DNA of 64,000 nt from Streptomyces sp. SAJ15 (GTDB taxonomy: Bacteria; Actinomycetota; Actinomycetes; Streptomycetales; Streptomycetaceae). Within the stretch, counting starts at the first letter, position 1. Each line of letters begins with the position of its first letter. Positions 1-8,027 of the stretch are shown here, piece after piece. Location: the NCBI RefSeq assembly GCF_007595705.1, contig NZ_NISY01000003.1, positions 62,001 through 126,000 of the forward strand, in the 5' to 3' direction. The position numbers and the translations under genes are program-made. The notes under the pieces were generated by a model. The model searched no databases. It saw nothing but the letters and a program-made list of their open reading frames with translations, and was not told where the DNA came from.

Positions 1-1322
1 TGCGCCACGTCGATCTGCTCGGTCTCGTCGTGGGCGGTCAGGTCGATGATCTCGTCCGCGTCCCGTCGGTCCTCGGCCCGCGCAGCGGCCTCGGCCGCAG
101 CCTCGGCCTCGGCCGCCGCCAGCGCCTCCGCGCCCACCACGTCGGCCAGGTCCTCCTCGGCCGCCGCCCCGGCCGGCTCGGCGCCCGCTCCGGACTCGGC
201 AGCCGCCTTGGGCTGCGGGCCCTGCTTCTGGTTGCCGAAGAAGTCGAAGCCACCCTCGAGCCGAGAGGCCGTCCGGCGGGCCGCGGCGTACGGCACCACC
301 GCGGAGGCCACCGTGCGGGCGTGCGCCGGCGTCGGCCGCTCCGCGTCGTCGGACTCGGGCGCCGGCCGTGCGGCGGCGGACGCCGGCTCCGCCGCCGACT
401 CACCGTCCTCGACCTCCACGCCCGCCGCCGGCTCGACGGCCGCCGTCGACGGCTCGGTCCGGGCCTCCGCCGCGATGGGCTCGGCGGACTCGACGAGCTC
501 AACCGACTCGACGGACTCCGCCGACTCGACGGGCTCCGCCGGCTCGACGCACTCCGCCGACTCGACGGGCTCGGCGGACTCGACCTGCTCCGCCGGCTGC
601 GCCGCGTCGACCGACCGCGCCGACGCCGCCGCGTCGGTCAGCTCCCGCGCACCCGCCGCATCCAGCGGACGCGCGGGCTCCGGCAGCAGGGGCTGCTCCG
701 CCCGCTCGACGACCCACTCCTGCTCCTCCAGCCGGCGCAGGGCCGCGTCGGCGCGCCGATAGAGCTCCGCGCTCAGCACAGCCCTCGACAGGAGGTCGGC
801 GACGCGCTCGGCAGCGTCGATGTCATCGACGTCCACGCCGCCGTCGAGGTCGTCCGGGTCGTCGTCGGTCACGCCCAGGGCCAGCTGGCGACGGCCCTCC
901 AGCGCGCGGGCGCGCTCGGTCTCCGCGGTGGCATAGCGGCGCAGCAACTCGGCGTGCTCGTTGCGCAGCCGGGCCAGCTCGGCCCGTTTGGCGCGCAGCT
1001 TGCCGTTGAGGGCGGCACGCGCCTCGCGCGCCTCCTCGACGTCCGCCTCCAGCTCCGCCATGCGCTCTTCGGCCCGCCACTCCTCGCGCGCCCGCGCCTT
1101 CGTCAGCTCGGCGACCCGCTTACCGGCGGCGCGGTCCCACCGGCGCAGCAGGACCGCGCCGACGACCGCGGCCGCACTGGCGGCCGCGGCGAGCCCACGT
1201 ACCACCGTCACTTCACCGGCCAGCCAGGCACCGGCGGCGCAGGCTATGGAAGCGGCTGCGACCGACGTCGGGGGAAGAAGCCTGTGCAGGGGTGGGGCTT
1301 GGCGGTGGCGTCCACGTGGCAT
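1..1322 (-). CDS. Membrane-anchored coiled-coil protein (C-terminus cut by window edge)
   Basis: The reading frame runs without a stop from an ATG at 1322 to the window edge, so at least 440 residues are present and the C-terminus is missing. Seen: a basic N-terminus, two hydrophobic segments (about residues 20-36 and 40-59), then a long charged Ala/Glu/Arg coiled-coil stretch (about 65-135), then an acidic low-complexity region with a degenerate five-residue repeat of the type V-E-S-A-E/P (DNA about 475-610), and an Ala/Glu-rich tail. I do not recognise a family. Inference: an inner-membrane hairpin displaying a cytoplasmic coiled coil. No strong ribosome binding site precedes the ATG. It lies downstream of, and on the same strand as, the transporter genes, with a 94-base gap. 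The large plus-strand frames over it are shadows. Confidence 0.75.
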   Translation of the reverse strand, partial: MPRGRHRQAPPLHRLLPPTSVAAASIACAAGAWLAGEVTVVRGLAAAASAAAVVGAVLLRRWDRAAGKRVAELTKARAREEWRAEERMAELEADVEEAREARAALNGKLRAKRAELARLRNEHAELLRRYATAETERARALEGRRQLALGVTDDDPDDLDGGVDVDDIDAAERVADLLSRAVLSAELYRRADAALRRLEEQEWVVERAEQPLLPEPARPLDAAGARELTDAAASARSVDAAQPAEQVESAEPVESAECVEPAEPVESAESVESVELVESAEPIAAEARTEPSTAAVEPAAGVEVEDGESAAEPASAAARPAPESDDAERPTPAHARTVASAVVPYAAARRTASRLEGGFDFFGNQKQGPQPKAAAESGAGAEPAGAAAEEDLADVVGAEALAAAEAEAAAEAAARAEDRRDADEIIDLTAHDETEQIDVA

Positions 1323-1416
1323 GGCCTGAAACTTACCGTGCGTAGGGTCGCCTTGGGGGCTCGCCCCGCCAAACTCCTCGGTGAAATTCGCGATTCTCCC
1401 GGCGATTAGCGTTGGG

Positions 1417-2406
1417 CTAGTTCTGCAACAGCCCCTTGTCCTTGAGGTACTCCTCCGCGACATCGTCCGGCTTGAGCCGCTCGGAGTCCACCTTCTTGTT
1501 GAGTTCGGCGAGATCCGCGGTGGTCAGGGTTCTCGTGATCTTGTCCAGCGCGTCCTCGATGTCCTTCGCCCCGGCGGACTTCGCATTCACCACCGGCAGC
1601 ACGTTGTCCGCGTTCTGCAGGTGTTTGTCGTCTTCGAGTACGACGAGGCCGAACTGGGCCAGCGTGGCGTCGGTGGTGATCGTCAACAGCATCTGGTCCT
1701 TTCCGTCCTTGACCGCCTGCTTGGCCTGGGTGCTGTTGACGTCCAGCGGGTCGATGCCGGTGATGTCGATGCCGTAGGTCTTCTCCAGGCCCGGCTGGCA
1801 GAACGGCCGCCTCGGGCATTCGTCGCCCGCCGCGAGCCTGATCTTCTGCTTGGATTTCCCCAAGTCGGAGAGGGTTTTGAGGTTGTGCTCCGCGGCGAAG
1901 TCCTCGCTCACCGCGAAGGCGTTCTGATCGACCGCCTTGCCCGGCTCCAGGACCTTGAGCCCGCGCTCCCCGGCGAGCTTGCGGAGCGCCTTCACGGTGG
2001 CCTCGGGATCGGAGGAGGCGACGGGCTTGGCGTCCGGCCCGTTCTCCTTCTGGTTGAGGAATTCCGCGAGCGTGGCCGCGTACTCCGGAACGACGTCGAT
2101 CTGCCCCTTCTCCAGGGCCGGCGCATACAGCTCGCGGGCGTCGACGGTCTTGATGGAGACCGCGTACCCGGCGTCCTCCAAAGCCGCCGCGTACATCTCG
2201 GCGAGGATCTTGGACTCGGTGAAGGAGGCGGAGCCCACCACCAGCGAGCCCTTCTCACCGGAGTCGCCCGAGCCGCCGCCGGACTCCTCCAGGCTCTCTC
2301 CACCGCACGCCGTCAGCCCGACGGCGAGCACCGCGGCACCGGCCGCGGCGAGCACGGTGCGAGTGGCCGTGCGAGGGATGCGCGTTCTACGCGGGGTCGT
2401 GGTCAT
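1417..2406 (-). CDS. Glycine betaine/choline/carnitine-type ABC transporter substrate-binding lipoprotein
   Basis: A 329-residue secreted lipoprotein. The N-terminus has a twin-basic region, a hydrophobic core and a lipobox ending L-T-A-C, with the lipid Cys at about residue 34. The mature part matches the OpuAC/ProX binding-protein family (PF04069) in length and in its start (K-G-S-L-V-V-G-S-A-S-F-T-E-S type beta strand). It would capture quaternary ammonium osmolytes or similar compounds outside the cell and hand them to the two permeases encoded just upstream on the same strand. It is the last gene of that transcription unit, separated from the permease by about 206 bases containing a 21-bp tandem repeat. 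The exact substrate cannot be told from sequence. Confidence 0.88.
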   Translation of the reverse strand: MTTTPRRTRIPRTATRTVLAAAGAAVLAVGLTACGGESLEESGGGSGDSGEKGSLVVGSASFTESKILAEMYAAALEDAGYAVSIKTVDARELYAPALEKGQIDVVPEYAATLAEFLNQKENGPDAKPVASSDPEATVKALRKLAGERGLKVLEPGKAVDQNAFAVSEDFAAEHNLKTLSDLGKSKQKIRLAAGDECPRRPFCQPGLEKTYGIDITGIDPLDVNSTQAKQAVKDGKDQMLLTITTDATLAQFGLVVLEDDKHLQNADNVLPVVNAKSAGAKDIEDALDKITRTLTTADLAELNKKVDSERLKPDDVAEEYLKDKGLLQN

Positions 2407-2506
2407 GGGTCTCCATCTCCATCACATCGGTCACATCGGTGGGGTTTTGCGCCCGGCCGGCGAGGCACGGCGGCGGGGCGCGACGGGTGGGCGGGCGGCG
2501 GGGGAC

Positions 2507-2578
2507 GGACGCGGGGGCTCGACGGGCGGACGCGGGGGCTCGACGCGCGGACGCGGGGGCTCGACGCGCGGACGCGGA
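2507..2578. repeat. 21-bp tandem repeat, about 3.4 copies
   Basis: Units start at 2507, 2528, 2549 and 2570 (partial). Each reads GGACGCGGGGGCTCGAC plus four variable bases; units two and three are identical. The array lies in the gap between the permease stop (2613) and the binding-protein start (2406), inside the presumed operon. Because 21 is a multiple of three, copy changes would not shift a frame, and no gene is evident here. Confidence 0.9.
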
Positions 2579-2612
2579 GGGGCCGCGGCGGGTGGACGGC
2601 CGGGTAGGGGGC

Positions 2613-3374
2613 TCAGCCGACGCCCACGCCCACCGGCTTGACGACATCGGCGGGCGAGGGTCCGTCCCCGCCGCCCGGTCGGGCGCGCAGCGCGCGGGCC
2701 TGCCGCCGACCGCGCCGCCGCATGGGGTCCAGCACCCACTCCAGGACCACCAGCGCGCCCTCGACCAGCAGCGCGAGCGCGGCGACCAGCACCGCCCCGG
2801 CGACCACCTGCGGGGTGTCGGTGAGCCGGAAGCCGGCGGTGATGATGCGGCCGAGACCGCCGCCGCCGGGCAGCGCGGCGAGCGTCGCGGTCGCCACGAC
2901 CTGCACCGCCGCCGTGCGCACCCCGGTCATGATCAGCGGGAAGGCGAGCGGCAGCTCGACCCGGCCGACCAGCTGAGCCCCCGTCATCCCCATGCCGCGC
3001 GCCGCCTCGACGACCTGGCGGTCCACCTCGCGCATGCCGACGTACGCGTTGGTCAGCAGCGGCGGGACGGCGAACAGCACCAGCGCCAGGATCACCGGCC
3101 AGTCCCCGTGCCGTCCCAGCGGGCTGAGCAGCAGCAGGACCAGCACGGCGAAGGTGGGCACCGCGCGGCCCGCGTTGGAGATGTTGATCGCGACCGTGCC
3201 GCCCTTGCCGAGGTGGCCGAGCAGCACCGCGACGGGCAGCGCGACGCCGCAGGAGATCGCCAGGGAGACCACCGTCAGATACAGGTGCTGGCCGAGCCGG
3301 TGCCACACACCGTCGCCACCGGACCAGTGGGCCGCGGTGGTCAGCCATGTCCATGCCTCGCCGATGACGCCCAT
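2613..3374 (-). CDS. Osmolyte ABC transporter permease (OpuCB/ProW type)
   Basis: A 253-residue integral membrane protein. The ATG at 3374 is chosen because it overlaps the stop of the upstream permease by one base (TGATG) and gives the usual N-terminus M-G-V-I-G-E-A-W; the longer frame to 3518 is unsupported. It has five or six hydrophobic segments and the binding-protein-dependent transport EAA loop (about residues 135-155, E-A-A-R-G-M-G-M-T). The family forms heterodimeric or homodimeric channels with a ProV-type ATPase. The C-terminus is a basic, cytoplasmic, low-complexity tail. It pairs with the permease just upstream. Confidence 0.88.
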   Translation of the reverse strand: MGVIGEAWTWLTTAAHWSGGDGVWHRLGQHLYLTVVSLAISCGVALPVAVLLGHLGKGGTVAINISNAGRAVPTFAVLVLLLLSPLGRHGDWPVILALVLFAVPPLLTNAYVGMREVDRQVVEAARGMGMTGAQLVGRVELPLAFPLIMTGVRTAAVQVVATATLAALPGGGGLGRIITAGFRLTDTPQVVAGAVLVAALALLVEGALVVLEWVLDPMRRRGRRQARALRARPGGGDGPSPADVVKPVGVGVG

Positions 3375-4105
3375 CAGACCGCCGCCTTCCCCGCTTCTCG
3401 CACCCGCACCCGTGCCGCGCCACGCTTCGCCGCGCGCCGGTTCCCGCGCGTCCAGGGCGTCAACAACCGCTGGGCGCCGAGCAGCAGCAGATCCGCCACC
3501 ACGGCGAGCGCCACGCACAGCACGGAGGCGGTGAGCACCTGCGCCTTGAAGAAGCTGCGCATACCCTCGTAGATGAGATTGCCGAGGCCGCCGTAACCGA
3601 CGATCGCGCCGACCGTGGTGAGCGAGATGGTGGAGACGGTGGTGATCCGCAGACCGGCCATCAGGGCGGGAAGCGCCAGCGGGAGTTCCACGCCGAAGAG
3701 CAGCCGCAGCGGCCCGTACCCCATACCGCGCGCGGCCTCGCGCGCCTCTTCGGGCACCGCCGCCAGGCCCGCCAGGATGTTCCGCACCAGGATGGTGAGC
3801 GAATACAGCACCAGGCCGGTCACCACGACGGCCGCCGAAATCCCGAAGACCGGCAGCAGCAGCGAGAACATCGCCAGCGACGGCACCGTATAGAGAATCG
3901 TCGTCAGACTCAGCAGCGGGCCGGCCACCACCCGCCAGCGGCGGGCCAACAGGGCCAGCGGAAAGGCCACCAGCAGGCCGATCGACACCGACGCGAGGGT
4001 GATGCCCACGTGTTGGAGCGTCGCGTCGGTCAACTCCTCACTGCGCGTGCGCACATACTCGCCACAGACCCAGTCGTTGGCGATCAGGCAGTTCTGGTCC
4101 GCCAC
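3374..4105 (-). CDS. Osmolyte ABC transporter permease (OpuCD/ProW type)
   Basis: A 243-residue permease with a short periplasmic N-terminus (includes C-L-I-A-N-D-W-V-C), about six membrane spans and a clear EAA motif (E-A-A-R-G-M-G-Y-G). It is first of the minus-strand unit permease, permease, binding lipoprotein. The cognate ATPase is encoded divergently from 4220, so the 114-base gap between 4106 and 4219 should hold promoters for both units. Two permeases with one ATPase and one lipoprotein is the OpuC/OpuB-like arrangement. Confidence 0.88.
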   Translation of the reverse strand: MADQNCLIANDWVCGEYVRTRSEELTDATLQHVGITLASVSIGLLVAFPLALLARRWRVVAGPLLSLTTILYTVPSLAMFSLLLPVFGISAAVVVTGLVLYSLTILVRNILAGLAAVPEEAREAARGMGYGPLRLLFGVELPLALPALMAGLRITTVSTISLTTVGAIVGYGGLGNLIYEGMRSFFKAQVLTASVLCVALAVVADLLLLGAQRLLTPWTRGNRRAAKRGAARVRVREAGKAAV

Positions 4106-4219
4106 CGGCTCACCTCCCCGTCAATTCCGATCGACCCTAACCCCGGGCGCCGACAATGACCGTCGCCCGCCACACAACGGCAACATTTCCGGCCGCCCAT
4201 GGGGCCACAATGGGGAGTC

Positions 4220-5377
4220 ATGATCCGATTCGAGCACGTCACCAAGCGCTACGCCGACGGAACGACCGCGGTGGACGACCTGTCCTTCGAGGTCGCGGAG
4301 GGCGAGCTGGTCACGCTCGTCGGACCGTCCGGCTGCGGCAAGACCACCACCATGAAGATGGTCAACCGGCTGATCGAGCCGACCAGCGGACAGATCTTCC
4401 TGGACGGCGAGGACATCGCCACGGTCGACCCGGTCGCCCTGCGGCGCCGCATCGGCTACGTCATCCAGCAGGTCGGCCTCTTCCCGCACAAGACGGTGCT
4501 GGAGAACACCGCGACCGTCCCGCACCTGCTGGGTTGGCAGCGCCGCAAGGGCCGTGAGCGCGCCGCCGAGCTTCTGGACCTAGTGGGGCTGGACCCCTCC
4601 GTCTACGGGGACCGCTACCCGGACCAGCTCTCCGGCGGCCAGCGGCAGCGGGTCGGGGTGGCCCGCGCGCTGGCCGCCGACCCGCCGGTGCTGCTGATGG
4701 ACGAGCCCTTCGGCGCGGTCGACCCGGTGGTCCGCGAGCATCTGCAGACCGAGTTCCTGCGGCTCCAGTCCCAGGTCCGCAAGACGGTGCTCTTCGTCAC
4801 GCACGACATCGAGGAGGCGGTGCGGCTGGGCGACCGGATCGCGGTCTACGGCGCGGGGCGGATCGAGCAGTTCGACCCGCCCGCGACGGTGCTGGGCGCC
4901 CCCGCCACCCCCTACGTCGCCGACTTCGTCGGCGCGGACCGCGGGCTCAAGCGGCTGTCCGTCACCCCCATCGAACCCGGCGACCTGGAGCAGCCGCCGG
5001 TCGTCCACCTCGACGACCCGCTCCCGAAGGCCGCCGCCCGGCTCGCCGACGACTCCGCCCGCTGGGCCGTGGTGCTGGACGACGCGGACGGCCTGCACGG
5101 CTGGATCTCCGCCGAGGCCGCCGCTGCGGGCGCCGGGACGGTACGGGAGCACGCCCGCCGCATGGAGGCATGGCTGCCCGTCGGCTCCTCGCTCAAGCAG
5201 GCGTTCAGCACCATGCTCCAGCACGACGCCGGCTGGATAGCCGTCACCGACGGCGACCGCTTCCTCGGCGTCCTCACCCCGGCCCGACTGCACGAGGCGC
5301 TGCGGCGCTCGATCGACGCCGACGCCAACGCGCTCCCGCGCGGGGATGTGGACGTGGTGACCGTCTCCCGGGTCTGA
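4220..5377 (+). CDS. Osmolyte ABC transporter ATPase with C-terminal CBS domains
   Basis: A 385-residue ATPase. The ATG at 4220 is preferred because it starts the conserved first strand (M-I-R-F-E-H-V); the ATG at 4199 lacks a ribosome binding site, though GGGGAG before 4220 is only 2 bases away. Walker A is at about 35-43 (G-P-S-G-C-G-K-T-T), the signature is L-S-G-G-Q-R-Q-R-V, and Walker B is L-L-M-D-E-P with a following H-D switch. Residues from about 255 form a CBS-type regulatory region, as in OpuAA/ProV homologues that sense ionic strength. It is divergent from its permeases. Confidence 0.9.
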   Translation: MIRFEHVTKRYADGTTAVDDLSFEVAEGELVTLVGPSGCGKTTTMKMVNRLIEPTSGQIFLDGEDIATVDPVALRRRIGYVIQQVGLFPHKTVLENTATVPHLLGWQRRKGRERAAELLDLVGLDPSVYGDRYPDQLSGGQRQRVGVARALAADPPVLLMDEPFGAVDPVVREHLQTEFLRLQSQVRKTVLFVTHDIEEAVRLGDRIAVYGAGRIEQFDPPATVLGAPATPYVADFVGADRGLKRLSVTPIEPGDLEQPPVVHLDDPLPKAAARLADDSARWAVVLDDADGLHGWISAEAAAAGAGTVREHARRMEAWLPVGSSLKQAFSTMLQHDAGWIAVTDGDRFLGVLTPARLHEALRRSIDADANALPRGDVDVVTVSRV

Positions 5378-5756
5378 GGCCATCGCCCCGGCGGAGCGCC
5401 CCGCTCCGCCTCGGCACCGCCGTTTCGACCCGCAGCCCAGCCGGCGGGACCGGCGGTGCCGCCCCCGGAGCACACACCTCCACGGCCCGCGACGACCCGG
5501 CACCGCCGGACACCGCCGTCGCGGCCCCGCACCACGGCGGCGGAAGAGAGTGCACGGCCCACTCCGGCCCTGGCGGAGGCGGCAGAACTCATCCACGGCC
5601 CGCGACGACACGGCACCGCCGGACACCGCCGTCGCGGCCCCGCACCACGGCGACGGAAGAAGCCGCGCGACCCGCCCACCGGCCAGGCCCCTCGCGGCGG
5701 CGACAGCGATGTCGGCCGGGGTCCTCAGGGGTGGGCCACCCCCGGTCGACGGGCCC
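5378..5756. other. Intergenic region without a supported gene
   Basis: This lies between the convergent ATPase and DUF3180 genes. All frames here look like compositional shadows (Pro/Arg/Ala runs). It holds a 70-bp direct repeat and one copy of a dispersed ~40-bp element at its right end, both listed separately. Confidence 0.7.
5479..5661. repeat. 70-bp direct repeat (two copies, 113 bp apart)
   Basis: Copy one runs 5479-5548 and copy two 5592-5661. Both begin TCCACGGCCCGCGACGAC or nearly so and end in a GGAAGA run, with about two or three differences. The 43-bp spacer is unrelated. Neither copy codes for anything recognisable. Confidence 0.85.
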
Positions 5757-5770
5757 TCACCGGGAGGTGG
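5731..5770. repeat. Dispersed ~40-bp element, copy at 3' end of the DUF3180 gene
   Basis: This copy starts GTGGGCCACCCCCGGTCGAC and includes the DUF3180 stop codon at 5757-5759. It matches 9136-9175 with one single-base gap and a few substitutions. Confidence 0.75.
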
Positions 5771-6251
5771 CCGCCGCTCCGGGGCCGCCGTCGTCCTCGT
5801 CCTCCGGAAGCTTGCACACCCGCTCCAGGAAGAACGCCGCGGCGATCACCGCGGCGGCGGCGACGACCGAGACACCGGCGTAGATGGCCTGGTCGCGGCG
5901 GGCCGGGACGTCGAGCTGGTCGGTGAGGAGGAAGACGCCGACGCCGCCGTAGAGACCGGCCACGAGGGCGGAGACGAGGGCGCTGGCATGGCCGAAGACC
6001 ACGGCCCGGGCGGCGACCAGCGGGTCGACGCCCTTGGCGCCGGGGCGCCGCTCACGCTGGGCCTTCAGCCGGGAGCGCAGGGAGAGGGCGGTGGCGAAGA
6101 GGACCACGGCGATGAGCGCCAGCACGATGGGCGCGGCCACCGGCACGCCGGGCAGTGTGCCGACCGAGTCCCACAGCCGGGCGCCCGCCCAGGAGATGAC
6201 ACCGGCCACGATGAACAGCCCGAGCAGCACCCTGATCCGAAGTTGGCTCAC
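5757..6251 (-). CDS. DUF3180 membrane protein
   Basis: A 164-residue protein with four hydrophobic segments (about residues 8-24, 36-55, 85-107, 120-142), matching the actinobacterial DUF3180 family that is regularly found beside folK. The GTG at 6251 is chosen because GAGGGG sits about 10 bases upstream and it gives the family-like start V-S-Q-L-R-I-R-V-L; the ATG at 6308 has no such support. Its function is unknown. It lies downstream of folK on the same strand, 130 bases away, probably as the last gene of the folate unit. Confidence 0.85.
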   Translation of the reverse strand: MSQLRIRVLLGLFIVAGVISWAGARLWDSVGTLPGVPVAAPIVLALIAVVLFATALSLRSRLKAQRERRPGAKGVDPLVAARAVVFGHASALVSALVAGLYGGVGVFLLTDQLDVPARRDQAIYAGVSVVAAAAVIAAAFFLERVCKLPEDEDDGGPGAAATSR

Positions 6252-6381
6252 CGAGCAGTCGCCCCTCACATTCCCGTCGTACGCCTGCGCGTACTCACCC
6301 GCGTGCACGGCACGGCGTCCGACGCCGCCCGCCGCGAGGCGCGCGGCGTTCCCTTCGTGCCACTGCCCCCGAAACTACCGC

Positions 6382-6975
6382 CTACTCCGGCAGCCGGAGC
6401 TCCAGGTCGGCCCGTGCCACCACGCCCTCGCTGCCGACGGACGCCAGCAGCTCGGTGACCGCGCCGCGGCCCGGCACCTCGGCCTCCGGGTCGACGTCGT
6501 GCCACGGCACCAGCACGAAGGCGCGCTCGTGGGCGCGCGGGTGCGGCAGGGTGAGCTCGGGGTCCTCGAGGACGACGTCCTGGTAGGCGACGATGTCGAC
6601 ATCCAGGGTGCGCGGCCCCCAGCGCTCGTCCCGCACCCGCTCGAACGCCTCCTCGATCGCGTGGCCGCGCTCCAGCAGCGAGGACGGCGGCAGCGTCGTC
6701 TTGATCAGGACCACGGCGTTGAAGTACGACGGCTGCGCGCCGGGCTCCACGCCCCACGGCTCCGTCTCGTACACCGGGGAGACCGCTTTGACCCGCAGGC
6801 CGGGGGTGTCCTCCAGCGCGTCCACGGCGCCCTGGAGGGTCTCCAGCCGGTTGCCGAGGTTGCTGCCGATGGAGATCACGGCCCGCTTGGGGTTGCTCAG
6901 GGTCACATCCGCCGCGTCCACCTGTTCCACCACGGAGGAGGGGACGGGCTGCACGGTCGGGTCGCTGCTGCTCAT
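6382..6975 (-). CDS. folK: 6-hydroxymethyl-7,8-dihydropterin pyrophosphokinase
   Basis: A 197-residue enzyme that transfers pyrophosphate from ATP to 6-hydroxymethyl-dihydropterin in folate synthesis. The start ATG at 6975 overlaps the folB stop in an ATGA arrangement, which fixes it against the longer frame. Seen: the S-I-G-S-N-L-G-N-R first strand (about residue 36), the substrate-binding Y-F-N-A-V segment, and the signature R-W-G-P-R-T-L-D-V-D-I with the Mg-binding Asp pair. An N-terminal extension of about 30 residues precedes the catalytic core, as in other Streptomyces. It is translationally coupled to folB. Confidence 0.95.
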   Translation of the reverse strand: MSSSDPTVQPVPSSVVEQVDAADVTLSNPKRAVISIGSNLGNRLETLQGAVDALEDTPGLRVKAVSPVYETEPWGVEPGAQPSYFNAVVLIKTTLPPSSLLERGHAIEEAFERVRDERWGPRTLDVDIVAYQDVVLEDPELTLPHPRAHERAFVLVPWHDVDPEAEVPGRGAVTELLASVGSEGVVARADLELRLPE

Positions 6976-7331
6976 ACTCGGCTCCGGGTGATGGTGATGG
7001 ACACGTCGTCGAAGGGCACGGTGATCGGTGCGTCCGGCTTGTGCACGGTCACCTCCACTTCCCGTACCACGTCGTACTTGAGACACAGGGCGGCGATCCG
7101 CTCGGCGAGCGTCTCGATGAGGTCGACCGGCTCCCCGCGCACCAGGCCCACGACCTCCTCCGCGACGATCCCGTAGTGCACGGTCTTGGTGAGGTCGTCA
7201 CCGGCGGCGGCGGGGCGGGTGTCCAGGCCCAGCACCAGGTCCACGACGAAGGTCTGGCCCTGCTCGCGCTCCTGCGCGAAGACACCGTGGTGACCGCGGG
7301 CCCTGAGGCCGCGCAGCGCGACACGATCCAC
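6972..7331 (-). CDS. folB: Dihydroneopterin aldolase
   Basis: A 119-residue enzyme converting dihydroneopterin to 6-hydroxymethyl-dihydropterin and glycolaldehyde. The GTG at 7331 gives the family N-terminus V-D-R-V-A-L-R-G-L-R and normal length, with GGAG 7-8 bases upstream; the long frame to 7589 is unsupported. Seen: G-H-H-G-V-F near residue 15, H-Y-G-I-V (active site region) and the late Lys in V-H-K-P-D-A. The family assembles as octamers. It overlaps folK by 4 bases. The gap to the SnoaL-like gene upstream is about 267 bases and may carry a promoter. Confidence 0.94.
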   Translation of the reverse strand: MDRVALRGLRARGHHGVFAQEREQGQTFVVDLVLGLDTRPAAAGDDLTKTVHYGIVAEEVVGLVRGEPVDLIETLAERIAALCLKYDVVREVEVTVHKPDAPITVPFDDVSITITRSRV

Positions 7332-7598
7332 CCGAATCACTCCTGCCGGTCGTCCCTGCTGATCGTCGGTTGCGGGCGCGCACCGAACGGCGCCGACGCA
7401 CCACCCACCAATCGAATCTACCTGCGAGCGCCGACAAACCTCACGCACGGGGGCGCGCGGAGCCGCCCCGGCGGGTGGGTGGGAGCATCCTCGCCGCGCT
7501 TGCCCACGCCCTTGTGAACCACTCCCTACCCCGGCGCCAACCGACTCGAACGAGTGGACGTCGTCACCCCGCTGACGGTCCCTCGCCACCGCCCCGGC

Positions 7599-8027
7599 TC
7601 ACTCCTCCTCGTTCTCCGTCAGCACCGGCGAGCCGTGGTGCGACCACAGCTTCCACCCCTCCGGTGTGCGTTGGAACACATTCGTGGCCACCACCAGCTG
7701 ACCCACCAGCGGCCCCAGCTCGCCCTCCTCCTCCGCCGGGGCGCCGCTGAGGATGTTCTCGGTGCAGGTGACCAGGGCGGTGTCGGCGGAGACCGACACC
7801 TCGACGTCGGTGAGGAAGAACTGGATGTACTCCGTGTTCGCCATGATCAGCGCGTAGGAACGGAGCACCTCGCCACGGCCGCGCAGCACCGGCCACCCCG
7901 GGTGTACGCAGGAGACGTCCCCGTGCAGCCAGAGCCGCTCCATCGCGGCGTGGTCGCCGCGCTCCATCGCCTCGTAGAGCGCGGTGTTCGCCTGCTCCAC
8001 CCGCTCGCTGTCGGTTACGGAAGTCAC
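7599..8027 (-). CDS. NTF2/SnoaL-like fold protein in the folate operon
   Basis: A 142-residue protein of the nuclear transport factor 2/SnoaL-like superfamily, with a helical N-terminus (E-Q-A-N-T-A-L-Y-E-A-M-E-R-G-D) and a half-barrel rich in H, W and aromatic residues (V-H-P-G-W-P, W-S-H-H-G-S-P). Start GTG 8027 overlaps the folP stop by 4 bases (GTGA), so it is translationally coupled to folP. Its substrate is unknown; the coupling suggests a role tied to pterin/folate metabolism, but that is inference. Confidence 0.85.
   Translation of the reverse strand: MTSVTDSERVEQANTALYEAMERGDHAAMERLWLHGDVSCVHPGWPVLRGRGEVLRSYALIMANTEYIQFFLTDVEVSVSADTALVTCTENILSGAPAEEEGELGPLVGQLVVATNVFQRTPEGWKLWSHHGSPVLTENEEE

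Noticed and set aside
5479-5661. CRISPR-like repeat
   Set aside because: Only two copies of a 70-bp unit with a single 43-bp spacer, no leader and no cas genes.
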